A stretch of DNA of 7,929 nt from an uncultured Lachnospiraceae bacterium (GCA_947174985.1 CAMWLB010000138.1:1-7929); one strand, 5' to 3'; positions 1-7,108 are shown, counted from the first letter of the stretch. The notes: generated by a model not told the origin, from the sequence alone. Program-made: numbers and translations.

Positions 1-1002
1 GCGGCTGGTGACATATTTGCCCTCCTGTCCGGCAAGCGGCGAGTCGTTTACGATAAAATGCATGGCAATGGTAGGCTCGCTGATTTTCTGGAAAGGAATC
101 GGGGCAATATTGTCGGGAGAGCAGAGTGTGTCGCCGATGTGGATATCCGTAATGCCGGAGATGGCAACAATGGAGCCGATGCCGGCTTCCTTCACTTCTA
201 CCTTATTCAGACCGTCAAACTCGTAGAGCTTGCTTATCTTTACCTTTTTCTGCTTTTCCGGGTCATGGGCGTTGCAGAGCACAATATCCTGATTGACTGC
301 AATACGTCCGTTGTCTACCTTGCCAACGCCGATTCGTCCCACATATTCATTGTAATCGATGGTGCTGATTAACACCTGCGTGCCTGCGTCCGGATCGCCC
401 TCCGGCGCGGGAATATAGTCCAAAATCGTGTCGAACAGGGGCTTCATGTCCTTGTTTTTGACGGTAAGGTTTAAGGTTGCGCTGCCTGTTTTTGCGGAAG
501 CAAAAACAAAGGGGCAGTCAAGCTGGGCGTCGTCCGCCTCCAAATCCAGAAACAGCTCAAAAACCTCGTCTACGACCTGTTCGGGGCGCGCCTCCGGACG
601 GTCAATCTTGTTGACACAGACAATGACGGGCAGCTTTAGCTCCAACGCCTTGCGCAGCACAAACTTGGTCTGCGGCATGGGACCTTCAAAAGCATCCACA
701 ACCAGAATGACGCCGTTTACCATCTTGAGCACGCGCTCTACCTCGCCGCCGAAGTCGGCATGTCCCGGTGTGTCAATAATATTTATTTTTGTATTTTTAT
801 ACATGACGGCAGTGTTTTTGGAAAGAATGGTAATACCTCTTTCCCTCTCAATGTCGTTGGAATCCATGACCCGTTCCGCCACTTCCTGATTTTCGCGGAA
901 CACGCCGCTCTGCTTTAAGAGCTCGTCCACCAGCGTGGTTTTGCCGTGGTCTACATGGGCGATAATGGCAACATTTCTGACATCTTCTCGTTTCTGTTTC
1001 AT
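1..1002 (-). CDS. typA: Translational GTPase TypA/BipA, N-terminal part (runs off left edge)
   Basis: Ribosome-associated GTPase of the EF-G/LepA superfamily, known in other bacteria to act in 50S subunit assembly and stress or cold adaptation. The minus-strand translation opens MKQKREDVRNVAIIAHVDHG and shows every G motif: P-loop AHVDHGKT (residues 15-22), switch I RGIT (55-58), DTPGH (77-81), NKID (131-134) and SAK (169-171). The G domain is followed by the beta-barrel domain II (about 205-300) and the start of domain III. TypA proteins are usually about 600-615 residues, so 334 are seen and the rest lies left of the window. The ATG at 1002 is chosen because GAGG lies 6 nt upstream; an in-frame ATG at 1008 overlaps that site. 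The gene is divergent from the SSB-like gene and has its own strong promoter. Family assignment is very secure; distinction from EF-G or LepA rests on overall sequence resemblance. Confidence 0.97.
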   Translation of the reverse strand, partial: MKQKREDVRNVAIIAHVDHGKTTLVDELLKQSGVFRENQEVAERVMDSNDIERERGITILSKNTAVMYKNTKINIIDTPGHADFGGEVERVLKMVNGVILVVDAFEGPMPQTKFVLRKALELKLPVIVCVNKIDRPEARPEQVVDEVFELFLDLEADDAQLDCPFVFASAKTGSATLNLTVKNKDMKPLFDTILDYIPAPEGDPDAGTQVLISTIDYNEYVGRIGVGKVDNGRIAVNQDIVLCNAHDPEKQKKVKISKLYEFDGLNKVEVKEAGIGSIVAISGITDIHIGDTLCSPDNIAPIPFQKISEPTIAMHFIVNDSPLAGQEGKYVTSR

Positions 1003-1043
1003 ATACATCCTCATTTCTATTATTACACTTTCAAAACTGTTAC

Positions 1044-1072
1044 AGTATATCACTATTTGTCGTCATGTGCAA
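1044..1072 (-). promoter_or_regulatory. SigA-type promoter of typA
   Basis: On the minus strand, TTGCAC (1067-1072) and TATACT (1044-1049) are separated by exactly 17 bp. The predicted transcript would start near 1037, giving a leader of about 35 nt before the typA ATG. This is seen directly as a near-consensus match; activity is inferred. Confidence 0.85.
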
Positions 1073-1157
1073 GAAAAAATGAGGGAAAGGCCGGGATTGT
1101 CAATAGGTGCGGCGGATAGTTGTGCTACGAACATGCAAAATGGAGTATATATATTAG

Positions 1158-1163
1158 TACAAT
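1158..1163 (+). promoter_or_regulatory. Possible -10 element for the SSB-like gene
   Basis: TACAAT lies in an AT-rich stretch (1146-1163) about 50 nt before the SSB-like start codon. No good -35 hexamer is found at 16-18 bp; the best, TGCAAA, matches only three of six bases. Transcription must start somewhere in 1073-1200 because the upstream gene is divergent, so this is the best available candidate and no more. Confidence 0.3.
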
Positions 1164-1212
1164 ACTGGCGAAAGCCGCAAAAATTCTTAAGCGTAAGAAA
1201 AGGAGAACAAGT

Positions 1213-1854
1213 ATGACGGATAAGGTTATTGAAAACAATCAGGTAACGATTATGGGAGAAATTGTGAGCACTTTCACCTATAGTCATGAAATTTTCGGCG
1301 AGGGCTTTTACATGGTTGAAGTAAAGGTACAGCGCCTAAGCGATTCCTTTGATGTAATTCCTATGATGGTGTCTGAGCGCCTGATAGATGTCAGCGCAGA
1401 TTACAGAGGCTATTATATCGAGGTGAACGGGCAGTTCCGTTCCTACAACAGGCATGAGGAGAGAAAAAACAGACTTGTGCTTTCCGTGTTTGCAAGGGAA
1501 ATCGCATTTGTGGAAGAAATTGAGGAAAGTGCAAAAACAAATCAGATTTTTTTGGACGGGTATATCTGCAAGGCGCCAATCTACAGGAAAACGCCCCTTG
1601 GAAGGGAAATTGCAGACCTTCTTCTGGCGGTCAACCGTCCTTACGGCAAGTCCGATTACATACCCTGTATCTGCTGGGGCAGAAACGCCCGCTTTGCCAG
1701 CGGCTTTGAGGTAGGCGAGCGCTGCAGCGTCTGGGGACGTATCCAGAGCAGGGAATATATGAAAAAAATAGATGAGGAGACCGTGGAAAAACGTGTCGCA
1801 TACGAAGTGTCCGTCAGCAAGCTGGAACTGTCGCGTGAGGAGGTGCAGGAGTAG
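1213..1854 (+). CDS. SSB-like protein with two OB folds
   Basis: A 213-residue protein of the single-stranded DNA-binding protein superfamily. The second half (about 112-205) carries the SSB pattern in order: a first strand ending LDGYICKAP, then TPLGREIADLLLAVNR, then YIPCICWGRNA, then GERCSVWGRIQSREY, and a closing strand AYEVSVSKLEL. The first half (about 8-100) looks like a second, more diverged OB fold: QVTIMGEIVSTFTY, a strand with VIPMMVSERL, and YIEVNGQFRSYNR. Unlike housekeeping SSB (about 150-175 residues, one OB fold, acidic DDDIPF-like tail), it ends SREEVQE with no disordered linker or acidic hook, so it probably does not recruit partners the usual way. The ATG at 1213 is chosen because AGGAG (1201-1205) lies 7 nt upstream. 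It is divergent from typA. The next gene has its own promoter, and no terminator separates them. DNA binding is inferred from the fold; the physiological role is unknown. Confidence 0.88.
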   Translation: MTDKVIENNQVTIMGEIVSTFTYSHEIFGEGFYMVEVKVQRLSDSFDVIPMMVSERLIDVSADYRGYYIEVNGQFRSYNRHEERKNRLVLSVFAREIAFVEEIEESAKTNQIFLDGYICKAPIYRKTPLGREIADLLLAVNRPYGKSDYIPCICWGRNARFASGFEVGERCSVWGRIQSREYMKKIDEETVEKRVAYEVSVSKLELSREEVQE

Positions 1855-1865
1855 AAAACAAAAAG

Positions 1866-1894
1866 TTGTCAAGAGGCATAAATTATGATATAAT
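1866..1894 (+). promoter_or_regulatory. Strong SigA-type promoter of the cobO-like gene
   Basis: TTGTCA (1866-1871), a 17-bp spacer and a perfect TATAAT (1889-1894), with an extended -10 TG at 1886-1887. The expected start is near 1901, giving a leader of about 37 nt. The -35 begins 12 bp after the upstream stop codon. Seen directly; it is one of the best promoter matches in the window. Confidence 0.88.
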
Positions 1895-1937
1895 CACGGC
1901 AAAAATAAAAATCGGACATACATAATGGAGAGAATTT

Positions 1938-2432
1938 ATGAGCATGATTCACATTTACACCGGAGACGGCAGGGGGAAGTCACCGGCGGCAATCGGCAGG
2001 GCAGTACAGGCAGCGGCGAAAGGTGAGCAGGTAGTCATCATACAGTTTTTAAAAGGAAAAGGGCTTGAGGACACGGAATTCGTTAGGAGGATGGAGCCGG
2101 AAATCAAGCTGTTCCGCTTTGAAAAATCGGATGAGAATTACGAAGAGCTGCCGGAGGAAAAGAAGGCGGAGGAAATCATGAATATCCGCAACGGGATTAA
2201 TTTTGCAAAAAAAGTGCTGTCCACCGGAGAATGTAATCTGCTGATTTTAGATGAAGTATTGGGACTTTTAGAGAAAAACATTATCACGACGGAGGACTTG
2301 ACCGGTCTGCTTTCCCAAAAAGGAGACACGGACGTGATACTCACAGGTATTTCTTTAAATGACGAGGTATGTATTCTGGCAGACGAGGTTTCCAAGATAG
2401 AGACCCTGAAATTCAAAACATTTGATATGTAA
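1938..2432 (+). CDS. cobO: CobO/BtuR-family corrinoid adenosyltransferase-like protein, divergent
   Basis: A 164-residue P-loop protein of the CobO/CobA/BtuR family, whose members transfer the adenosyl group of ATP to cobalt in corrinoids. The start MIHIYTGDGRGKSPAAIGRA follows the family's N-terminal pattern of a strand, the P-loop (residues 9-16) and a helix. The sequence VVIIQFLKG (32-40) matches the usual QFxKG segment, and LLILDEV (101-107) is the Walker B strand with D105 and E106. Two departures are visible: the P-loop has SP where the family has TT, and the C-terminal TGR segment reads TGISL (136-140). The protein is also on the short side for the family. GGAGAG (1927-1932) lies 5 nt before the ATG. 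The gene is monocistronic between its own promoter and a strong terminator, with no cobalamin genes in view. The fold is secure; true corrinoid activity is uncertain. Confidence 0.85.
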   Translation: MSMIHIYTGDGRGKSPAAIGRAVQAAAKGEQVVIIQFLKGKGLEDTEFVRRMEPEIKLFRFEKSDENYEELPEEKKAEEIMNIRNGINFAKKVLSTGECNLLILDEVLGLLEKNIITTEDLTGLLSQKGDTDVILTGISLNDEVCILADEVSKIETLKFKTFDM

Positions 2433-2437
2433 CAGGC

Positions 2438-2495
2438 CCCTGCATAAAATCCTACAGGCTTGTAAGGGATTTTGTGCAGGGATTTTATTTATTTC
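2438..2495 (+). terminator. Rho-independent terminator after the cobO-like gene
   Basis: The left arm 2438-2452 pairs with 2467-2481 over 15 positions with one T-G wobble. An inner TACA/TGTA stem (2453-2456 with 2461-2464) closes a GGCT loop. A T-rich tail (2482-2495) follows. It begins 6 nt after the stop codon, so it belongs to that gene; the next start codon is only about 25 nt past the tail. Confidence 0.92.
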
Positions 2496-2506
2496 TTGTT
2501 GGACAC

Positions 2507-2513
2507 AAAGGAG
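2507..2513 (+). promoter_or_regulatory. Ribosome binding site that decides the SEC-C gene start
   Basis: AAAGGAG lies 3 nt before the ATG at 2517 and 6 nt before the adjacent in-frame ATG at 2520. The second spacing is normal and the first is too short, so 2520 is preferred. It also rules out an upstream in-frame ATG at 2472, which lies inside the right arm of the terminator. Confidence 0.75.
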
Positions 2514-2519
2514 AAAATG

Positions 2520-4511
2520 ATGCGTTTATTTCAGTTAAAGATGATTCAAAAGGATACAAAGCCTCCGGTATGGAGAAGAGGTATGCTTCCGGAGGACATT
2601 ACCTTTTCCCAGCTTGCGCTGATTTTAGAGGAAATGCTGGACTGTGAAAAAACAGATATGTTTGAATTTGAATTTTATCATGGAAAGGTCCGTCTTAGCG
2701 AGTGGACGGAGGGCAGGGAAATACCGGACGATTATTATTATGATTTTGAGAGTGCGGCGGATACCTTCGTTAATAAACTGTTCGAAACAGAGGAATGGTT
2801 TACTTTCAAGGTACAATCCGAAGAAAATGAGACCTTGCAATACCGCATTGAAATTGAGAAAATGCTTGAGCAGCCCTGGGTGATGAAGGACGGGCAAAAG
2901 CATGTGACTGCAGAACCTGTGATTGTAAAGCAGGTTGGGGGAGAAAACGATTGGAGCAATTTACAGGCAAAAAATGATGTTCTGGCATCAGATTATTTTC
3001 TGCAGTATGGTGGTGCAGAATATAAATTTTTTGGAGAACTGCAGGCAGAACTTGCGGCAGGAAAGCTGGGCATTACGGCATGCAGCAGTGCGGTAAGCCG
3101 GACGGAACATAACCGAAAATCAACCCAAACCATGTTGGGCGAGTTTGTGGATAATTTACTGCTTCCGTATCAGGAGGAAGTTGTAAAGCGCCTGAAGGAG
3201 AAAACAGGGCTTGATGAAACGAAACTGGATGCGCTGTCTGAAGAAGAGGTAGAAGGGTTATATGCTCAAATCAGTGGAGAGATAGAAGATAAAATGCGTG
3301 CAGAGCTTCCAAAACGGTTCTGGGAAAATCTTCATGGTGACAGAAAGGACAAGGCTTCCCGTGAGCCCAAGGTAAAGGATATGCTGCAGTCCTATGCAAA
3401 GGACGATTTGGTATTGCTGGCAAAAGAACTGAAACTTCGCTATAACGGACTTCGGAAAGAAGAATTGGCGGAAAAGCTTGCAAATGAGATATTGACGCCT
3501 TCGGTTATGGAGCAGAGGCTTATTACGCTGAGAGACAAGGAGATTGCTGCTTTTGAGGCGGCGACGAAGCGGGAATGCTTTTTCCCGACAGACCAGGAAT
3601 GGGAAGAACTTGAGGCAATCTATGAGATGGATTATGTATCAGCATATGAAGATGATTATATAGAGATACCGGAGGAGGTAATATCGGTTTATTCCAAAAT
3701 AAACAGCCCGGAATTTCACGGGAAGCGGAGAAAAGTGAGCTGGATGCTGGAATGTCTGCGGATGTTTACCTATATCCATGTGGTTGCGCCGGTAAATGTA
3801 GTATTGCAGATGTACCGCGGGCGGAAGGGCTTCCGCGTTAGTCTGGCGGAATTTCTTTCTATCTTTGAAAAGGTTCCAAAGGAGAAGAATCCCTGTACCA
3901 TACTGGATGAGAAAGTGGTGCTGTCAGAGGTGTTGAGAGATGATCTGTATCTGCGTATTGAGGAGAGGCAGAGGGAGGTGCCATATTATATCCCATCCGA
4001 GGAGGAAATCCACGATTATGCCCAAAATGCATATCCGTCAAAGGACAGTGGTTATCAAAAGCTCAGGGAATTTCTGATAAAGGGACTAAAGAGAGAAGGC
4101 GAAGAGGCGGATTATTTGTGTATGGCGGTGTACAAGGAATTTTCTATGGGTGGCGGCAGCTTGTCCGATATCATGGATATGATGAACGAGGAGGAAATTG
4201 TATTTGCTTCGGAAAGACAGGTAGAGCAATTTGCCAATATTGTTATGAATGTGAATAACCGTACACGTATGTTTGAACTGAGAGGGCACACACCAAATGA
4301 AATGAGAAATTTTAGGCTGCATTCCCCAAAGCCGGTCAGACCGACCATCGTGCCGATGAGCAGTATGGCGGCGGATATGCTTTTCAGGGCGCGGGAGGAT
4401 TTGAACAGAATGGGGATTTCTGTTGATGATACGACGAAAAAAGTGTACCCAAATGACCCATGTCCTTGCGGAAGCGGAAAGAAGTATAAAAAATGCTGTG
4501 GCAGACAATAA
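2520..4511 (+). CDS. PRiA4 ORF3-like / SAP-like / SEC-C multidomain protein, function unknown
   Basis: A soluble, charged protein of 663 residues. The N-terminal 120 or so residues match the plasmid pRiA4b ORF3-like fold: a strand with LFQLKMIQKDTKPPVWRR, then DITFSQLALILEEML, closing with FTFKVQSEENETLQYRIEIE. Residues about 288-325 (YAKDDLVLLAKELKLRYNGL, then a KEEL helix) resemble a SAP/Rho-N-type helical module, which in other proteins binds nucleic acid. The extreme C-terminus is a textbook SEC-C motif, DPCPCGSGKKYKKCCG, with cysteines 648, 650, 659 and 660 as likely zinc ligands, as in the SecA tail. The remaining middle part (about 330-640) is mostly helical and unrecognised. No signal peptide or membrane segment is visible. 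Its neighbours give no clue: a terminator lies just upstream and a promoter region just downstream. The domain calls are by eye. A nucleic-acid or ribosome-linked role is inference only. Confidence 0.9.
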   Translation: MRLFQLKMIQKDTKPPVWRRGMLPEDITFSQLALILEEMLDCEKTDMFEFEFYHGKVRLSEWTEGREIPDDYYYDFESAADTFVNKLFETEEWFTFKVQSEENETLQYRIEIEKMLEQPWVMKDGQKHVTAEPVIVKQVGGENDWSNLQAKNDVLASDYFLQYGGAEYKFFGELQAELAAGKLGITACSSAVSRTEHNRKSTQTMLGEFVDNLLLPYQEEVVKRLKEKTGLDETKLDALSEEEVEGLYAQISGEIEDKMRAELPKRFWENLHGDRKDKASREPKVKDMLQSYAKDDLVLLAKELKLRYNGLRKEELAEKLANEILTPSVMEQRLITLRDKEIAAFEAATKRECFFPTDQEWEELEAIYEMDYVSAYEDDYIEIPEEVISVYSKINSPEFHGKRRKVSWMLECLRMFTYIHVVAPVNVVLQMYRGRKGFRVSLAEFLSIFEKVPKEKNPCTILDEKVVLSEVLRDDLYLRIEERQREVPYYIPSEEEIHDYAQNAYPSKDSGYQKLREFLIKGLKREGEEADYLCMAVYKEFSMGGGSLSDIMDMMNEEEIVFASERQVEQFANIVMNVNNRTRMFELRGHTPNEMRNFRLHSPKPVRPTIVPMSSMAADMLFRAREDLNRMGISVDDTTKKVYPNDPCPCGSGKKYKKCCGRQ

Positions 4512-4543
4512 GCACAGCTTCATTGACATATCCTTAGATTATC

Positions 4544-4562
4544 TTAAGGAAATTTAAGGAAA
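4544..4562 (+). repeat. Two tandem TTAAGGAAA repeats, 10-bp period, upstream of the ATPase gene
   Basis: TTAAGGAAA occurs at 4544-4552 and 4554-4562, one helical turn apart, with an inverted TCCTTA copy at 4531-4536. The repeats end about 40 bp before the predicted -10 element, at 4603. Spacing of direct repeats by a helical turn is typical of operator sites for OmpR/PhoB-type response regulators. The repeats are seen; the regulatory role is inferred. Confidence 0.5.
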
Positions 4563-4599
4563 ATTTGTGCCCTCTGTTCAGAATAAAACAATATATTTA

Positions 4600-4608
4600 T
4601 GTTATACT
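4600..4608 (+). promoter_or_regulatory. Extended -10 promoter of the P-type ATPase gene
   Basis: TGTTATACT forms an extended -10 element (TG at 4600-4601, TATACT at 4603-4608). No convincing -35 hexamer lies 16-18 bp upstream, which fits an activator-dependent or extended -10 promoter. Predicted start near 4615. This excludes the upstream in-frame ATG at 4599 as the start codon. Confidence 0.55.
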
Positions 4609-4661
4609 GCTTTCAGGTATTACAAATGACAACGAAGGAAGACAGAGAGGTTATACGTAAC

Positions 4662-7046
4662 ATGGACAACAGACAGGGCGTTATGGGGCTGACAGAGGAA
4701 GAGGCGGCAGGAAGGGCCGCAGAGGGGCTTAGCAACCGCACAAACATAACAACAGGGAAAACCACCGGTAAAATCATTCAGTCGAATTTACTAACGTATT
4801 TTAATCTGATTTTTCTGATTCTTACCGTGCTGCTCTGCATGGTCGGCTCCTTCCGGAATCTGACATTTCTGCCGGTTATCGTCGGCAATACCGTGATTGG
4901 CATTATACAGGAGCTTCGCGCAAAGCAGACGCTCGATAAAATGAATATGCTGAACGCGCCCCATTCCGTTGTCATAAGAAACAATATGCAGCGCCAGATT
5001 CCATCGGAAGAACTGGTAAAGGACGATGTGATACTGCTATCCGCAGGAAGCCAGATATGCGCGGATGCAAGCGTGGTGCAGGGCTGTGTCTTTGTCAATG
5101 AGTCGCTTCTGACCGGCGAGGCGGATGAAATCAAAAAGACGGCGGGGGACAAGCTGTTGTCGGGAAGCTTTGTGGTGTCAGGGCAGTGCTATGCAAAGCT
5201 TACCTGCGTGGGCAATGAATCCTATATTTCCAAACTGACCGCGGAGGCAAAGGCAATGGGGAGCGGCGAGCAGTCGGAGATGATTCGCGCCTTAAACAGG
5301 CTTGTCAAATGGGTCGGCATTATCATCATTCCAGTTGCGGCAATTTTGTTTGCCCAGGCCTACTATGTCAATGAGGAGACCTTTCGGAAAAGCATTGTTT
5401 CCATGGTGGCGGCTGTGTTGGGCATGATTCCCGAGGGACTCTATCTTTTGACAACTGTGTCGCTTGCGCTGAGCACCATGCGGCTGGCAAAGCGGAAAGT
5501 ACTTTTACATGATATGAAAAGCATTGAGACACTGGCGAGAGTGGATGTTTTGTGCGTGGACAAGACCGGTACGATTACGGAAGCGGGCATGGAGGTAAAA
5601 GAGCTGCTTGCCAGCAGAATCAATCCGAATGGCGCAGTCGATATCCGTGCGTTGGAAGAGCTTCTGGCAGAATATGCGGCGGCGGTACCGGATGACAATA
5701 TTACCATGCAGGCGATACGGCAATATCCGCCTGTCTCGGAAAGAAGCAGGACCGCAGGGGGAAGGACAGTGCTGTCCACCATGCCCTTTTCCTCAGCAAG
5801 AAAATACAGTGCAGTTTCCTATGCGGACGGAAAATTTGTGCTGGGCGCGCCGGAAATTGTGCTGCGGGGGCAGCAGGAGCTTGTGTCACAGGAAATTTAT
5901 CCCTATCTGAAAAAAGGATATCGGGTGCTTGCCCTTGGAAAGTGCAAGGATGGAAAAACAGAGCCGGCAGAAGTGCAGCCCGGGGCAGTGGAGCCGTTGG
6001 GCTATGTGATTCTGACCAATCCCATACGGCAGAATGCGAAGGAAACCTTTTCCTATTTTAAGGAGCAGGGCGTTGCCATAAAAGTAATATCCGGCGACAA
6101 TCCGGAGACCGTCTCGGAAATCGCGAGACATGCGGGCATTGAAAATGCAGAGCAGTTTATCGATGCCAGTGTGCTGCATACCGACAGCGAACTGGCGGAG
6201 GCGGCGAACCACTACACGGTTTTCGGGCGTGTGACGCCGAAACAGAAGCAGCAGATTGTAAAAGCATTGCAGAAAGCCGGACATACGGTAGCCATGACGG
6301 GGGACGGCGTAAACGATATTCTGGCGATGAAGGACGCCGACTGCAGCGTCGCCATGGCATCCGGCAGCGAGGCGGCGGCACAGGCAGCGCAGGTGGTGCT
6401 TCTGGACTCCGATTTTGCGCGTATGCCAAATGTGGTGCTGGAAGGACGCTGTGTAGTCAATAACATTCAACGCTCCGCAAGCCTCTTTTTGGTGAAAAAT
6501 ATATTTTCCCTGCTGATGGCGCTGTTTTCCGCCATATTTGCCCTCACGTACCCCTTAGAGCCCTCCCAGATATCCCTTATCAGCATGTTTACGATTGGCA
6601 TGCCGGGCTTCTTTCTGGCGTTGGAGCCCAATAAGAACCGGATAGAAGGGCGCTTTATGACGAATGTGATTGCAAAGGCGCTTCCGGCAGGGCTGACCGA
6701 TGTGCTGGCGGTAGGTGCGCTTGTGGTCTGCGGCGAAGTATTTTCCCTTTTAGAAACCGATGTCGCTACCGCCTCGACGCTGCTGATCGCCGTAGTCGGG
6801 TTTATGATTCTGATTAAAATCAGCCATCCGTTCAACTCCATGAAATGCGCAATTCTGGCGTTCAGTATCTTCGGACTGGTATTCAGCGGAATCTTCCTCG
6901 GCAAACTTTTTGCCATCAGCGAGATGTCAGAAATCTGCGTTCTGCTCCTAGTGGTATTCGCCTTTGCGGCAGAATCGCTGTTCCGCTATTTGTCCCTGTG
7001 CACGGAACAACTCTACCAATGGGTGAAGGGCAGGAAGCAGCGTTGA
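4662..7046 (+). CDS. P-type cation-transporting ATPase (HAD-IC family)
   Basis: An inner-membrane ion pump of about 794 residues. Motifs in order: actuator-domain TGEA (151-154, where most pumps have TGES), PEGL in membrane helix M4 (257-260), phosphorylation site DKTGTIT with acceptor D300, nucleotide-domain GAPE before about residue 410, SGDNP (477-481) and hinge TGDGVND (546-552). Membrane segments are M1-M2 (about 44-84), M3-M4 (about 216-272) and six C-terminal helices (about 606-780), giving ten. There is no N-terminal metal-binding CxxC domain and no CPC motif, so it is not a heavy-metal P1B pump. The PEGL motif and ten helices resemble P2/P3-type pumps, including mycobacterial CtpE, linked to calcium uptake. 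The substrate cannot be read here. The start at 4662 fits the promoter at 4603-4608 and a weak GAGAGG 11 nt upstream; an ATG at 4626 (12 residues longer) is possible. No terminator is seen after the stop. Confidence 0.93.
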   Translation: MDNRQGVMGLTEEEAAGRAAEGLSNRTNITTGKTTGKIIQSNLLTYFNLIFLILTVLLCMVGSFRNLTFLPVIVGNTVIGIIQELRAKQTLDKMNMLNAPHSVVIRNNMQRQIPSEELVKDDVILLSAGSQICADASVVQGCVFVNESLLTGEADEIKKTAGDKLLSGSFVVSGQCYAKLTCVGNESYISKLTAEAKAMGSGEQSEMIRALNRLVKWVGIIIIPVAAILFAQAYYVNEETFRKSIVSMVAAVLGMIPEGLYLLTTVSLALSTMRLAKRKVLLHDMKSIETLARVDVLCVDKTGTITEAGMEVKELLASRINPNGAVDIRALEELLAEYAAAVPDDNITMQAIRQYPPVSERSRTAGGRTVLSTMPFSSARKYSAVSYADGKFVLGAPEIVLRGQQELVSQEIYPYLKKGYRVLALGKCKDGKTEPAEVQPGAVEPLGYVILTNPIRQNAKETFSYFKEQGVAIKVISGDNPETVSEIARHAGIENAEQFIDASVLHTDSELAEAANHYTVFGRVTPKQKQQIVKALQKAGHTVAMTGDGVNDILAMKDADCSVAMASGSEAAAQAAQVVLLDSDFARMPNVVLEGRCVVNNIQRSASLFLVKNIFSLLMALFSAIFALTYPLEPSQISLISMFTIGMPGFFLALEPNKNRIEGRFMTNVIAKALPAGLTDVLAVGALVVCGEVFSLLETDVATASTLLIAVVGFMILIKISHPFNSMKCAILAFSIFGLVFSGIFLGKLFAISEMSEICVLLLVVFAFAAESLFRYLSLCTEQLYQWVKGRKQR

Positions 7047-7056
7047 AATGTGCCGG

Positions 7057-7084
7057 AAATTGTGAAATGACAAAATTGTGAAAT
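7057..7084 (+). repeat. 12-bp direct repeat between the ATPase and the tRNA promoter
   Basis: AAATTGTGAAAT occurs exactly at 7057-7068 and 7073-7084 (16-bp period, spacer GACA). It lies 25 bp before the tRNA promoter's -35 box. Possible binding site or chance in an A/T-rich stretch. The rest of 7047-7108 shows no hairpin terminator. Confidence 0.55.
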
Positions 7085-7108
7085 TTGGCAAAAAATTCGG
7101 AAAAGCTA

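Noticed and set aside
428..889. Plus-strand open frame of 153 codons across the typA region
   Set aside because: It is a shadow of typA, whose minus-strand frame carries all GTPase motifs. It has no ribosome binding site or recognisable product.
1170..1177. GGC-GAAA-GCC mini-hairpin in the SSB-like leader (about 1168-1176) as a riboswitch element
   Set aside because: A three-pair stem with a GNRA-like loop is too small, and no other conserved riboswitch core is visible around it.
1336..1872. Minus-strand open frame of 178 codons opposite the SSB-like gene
   Set aside because: It is antisense to a clear OB-fold gene with a strong ribosome binding site and has no recognisable product.
4523..4528. 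Perfect TTGACA upstream of the ATPase gene
   Set aside because: No -10-like hexamer lies 16-18 bp downstream; that position holds the AAGGAA repeat sequence.
4531..4550. TCCTTA/TAAGGA inverted repeat as a terminator for the SEC-C gene
   Set aside because: It has only 6 AT-rich base pairs, an 8-nt loop and no T tract, so it is better read as part of the repeat cluster.
5886..6470. Minus-strand open frame of 194 codons inside the ATPase gene
   Set aside because: It lies opposite the conserved hinge region of the P-type ATPase, and its translation is arginine- and histidine-rich with no recognisable domain.
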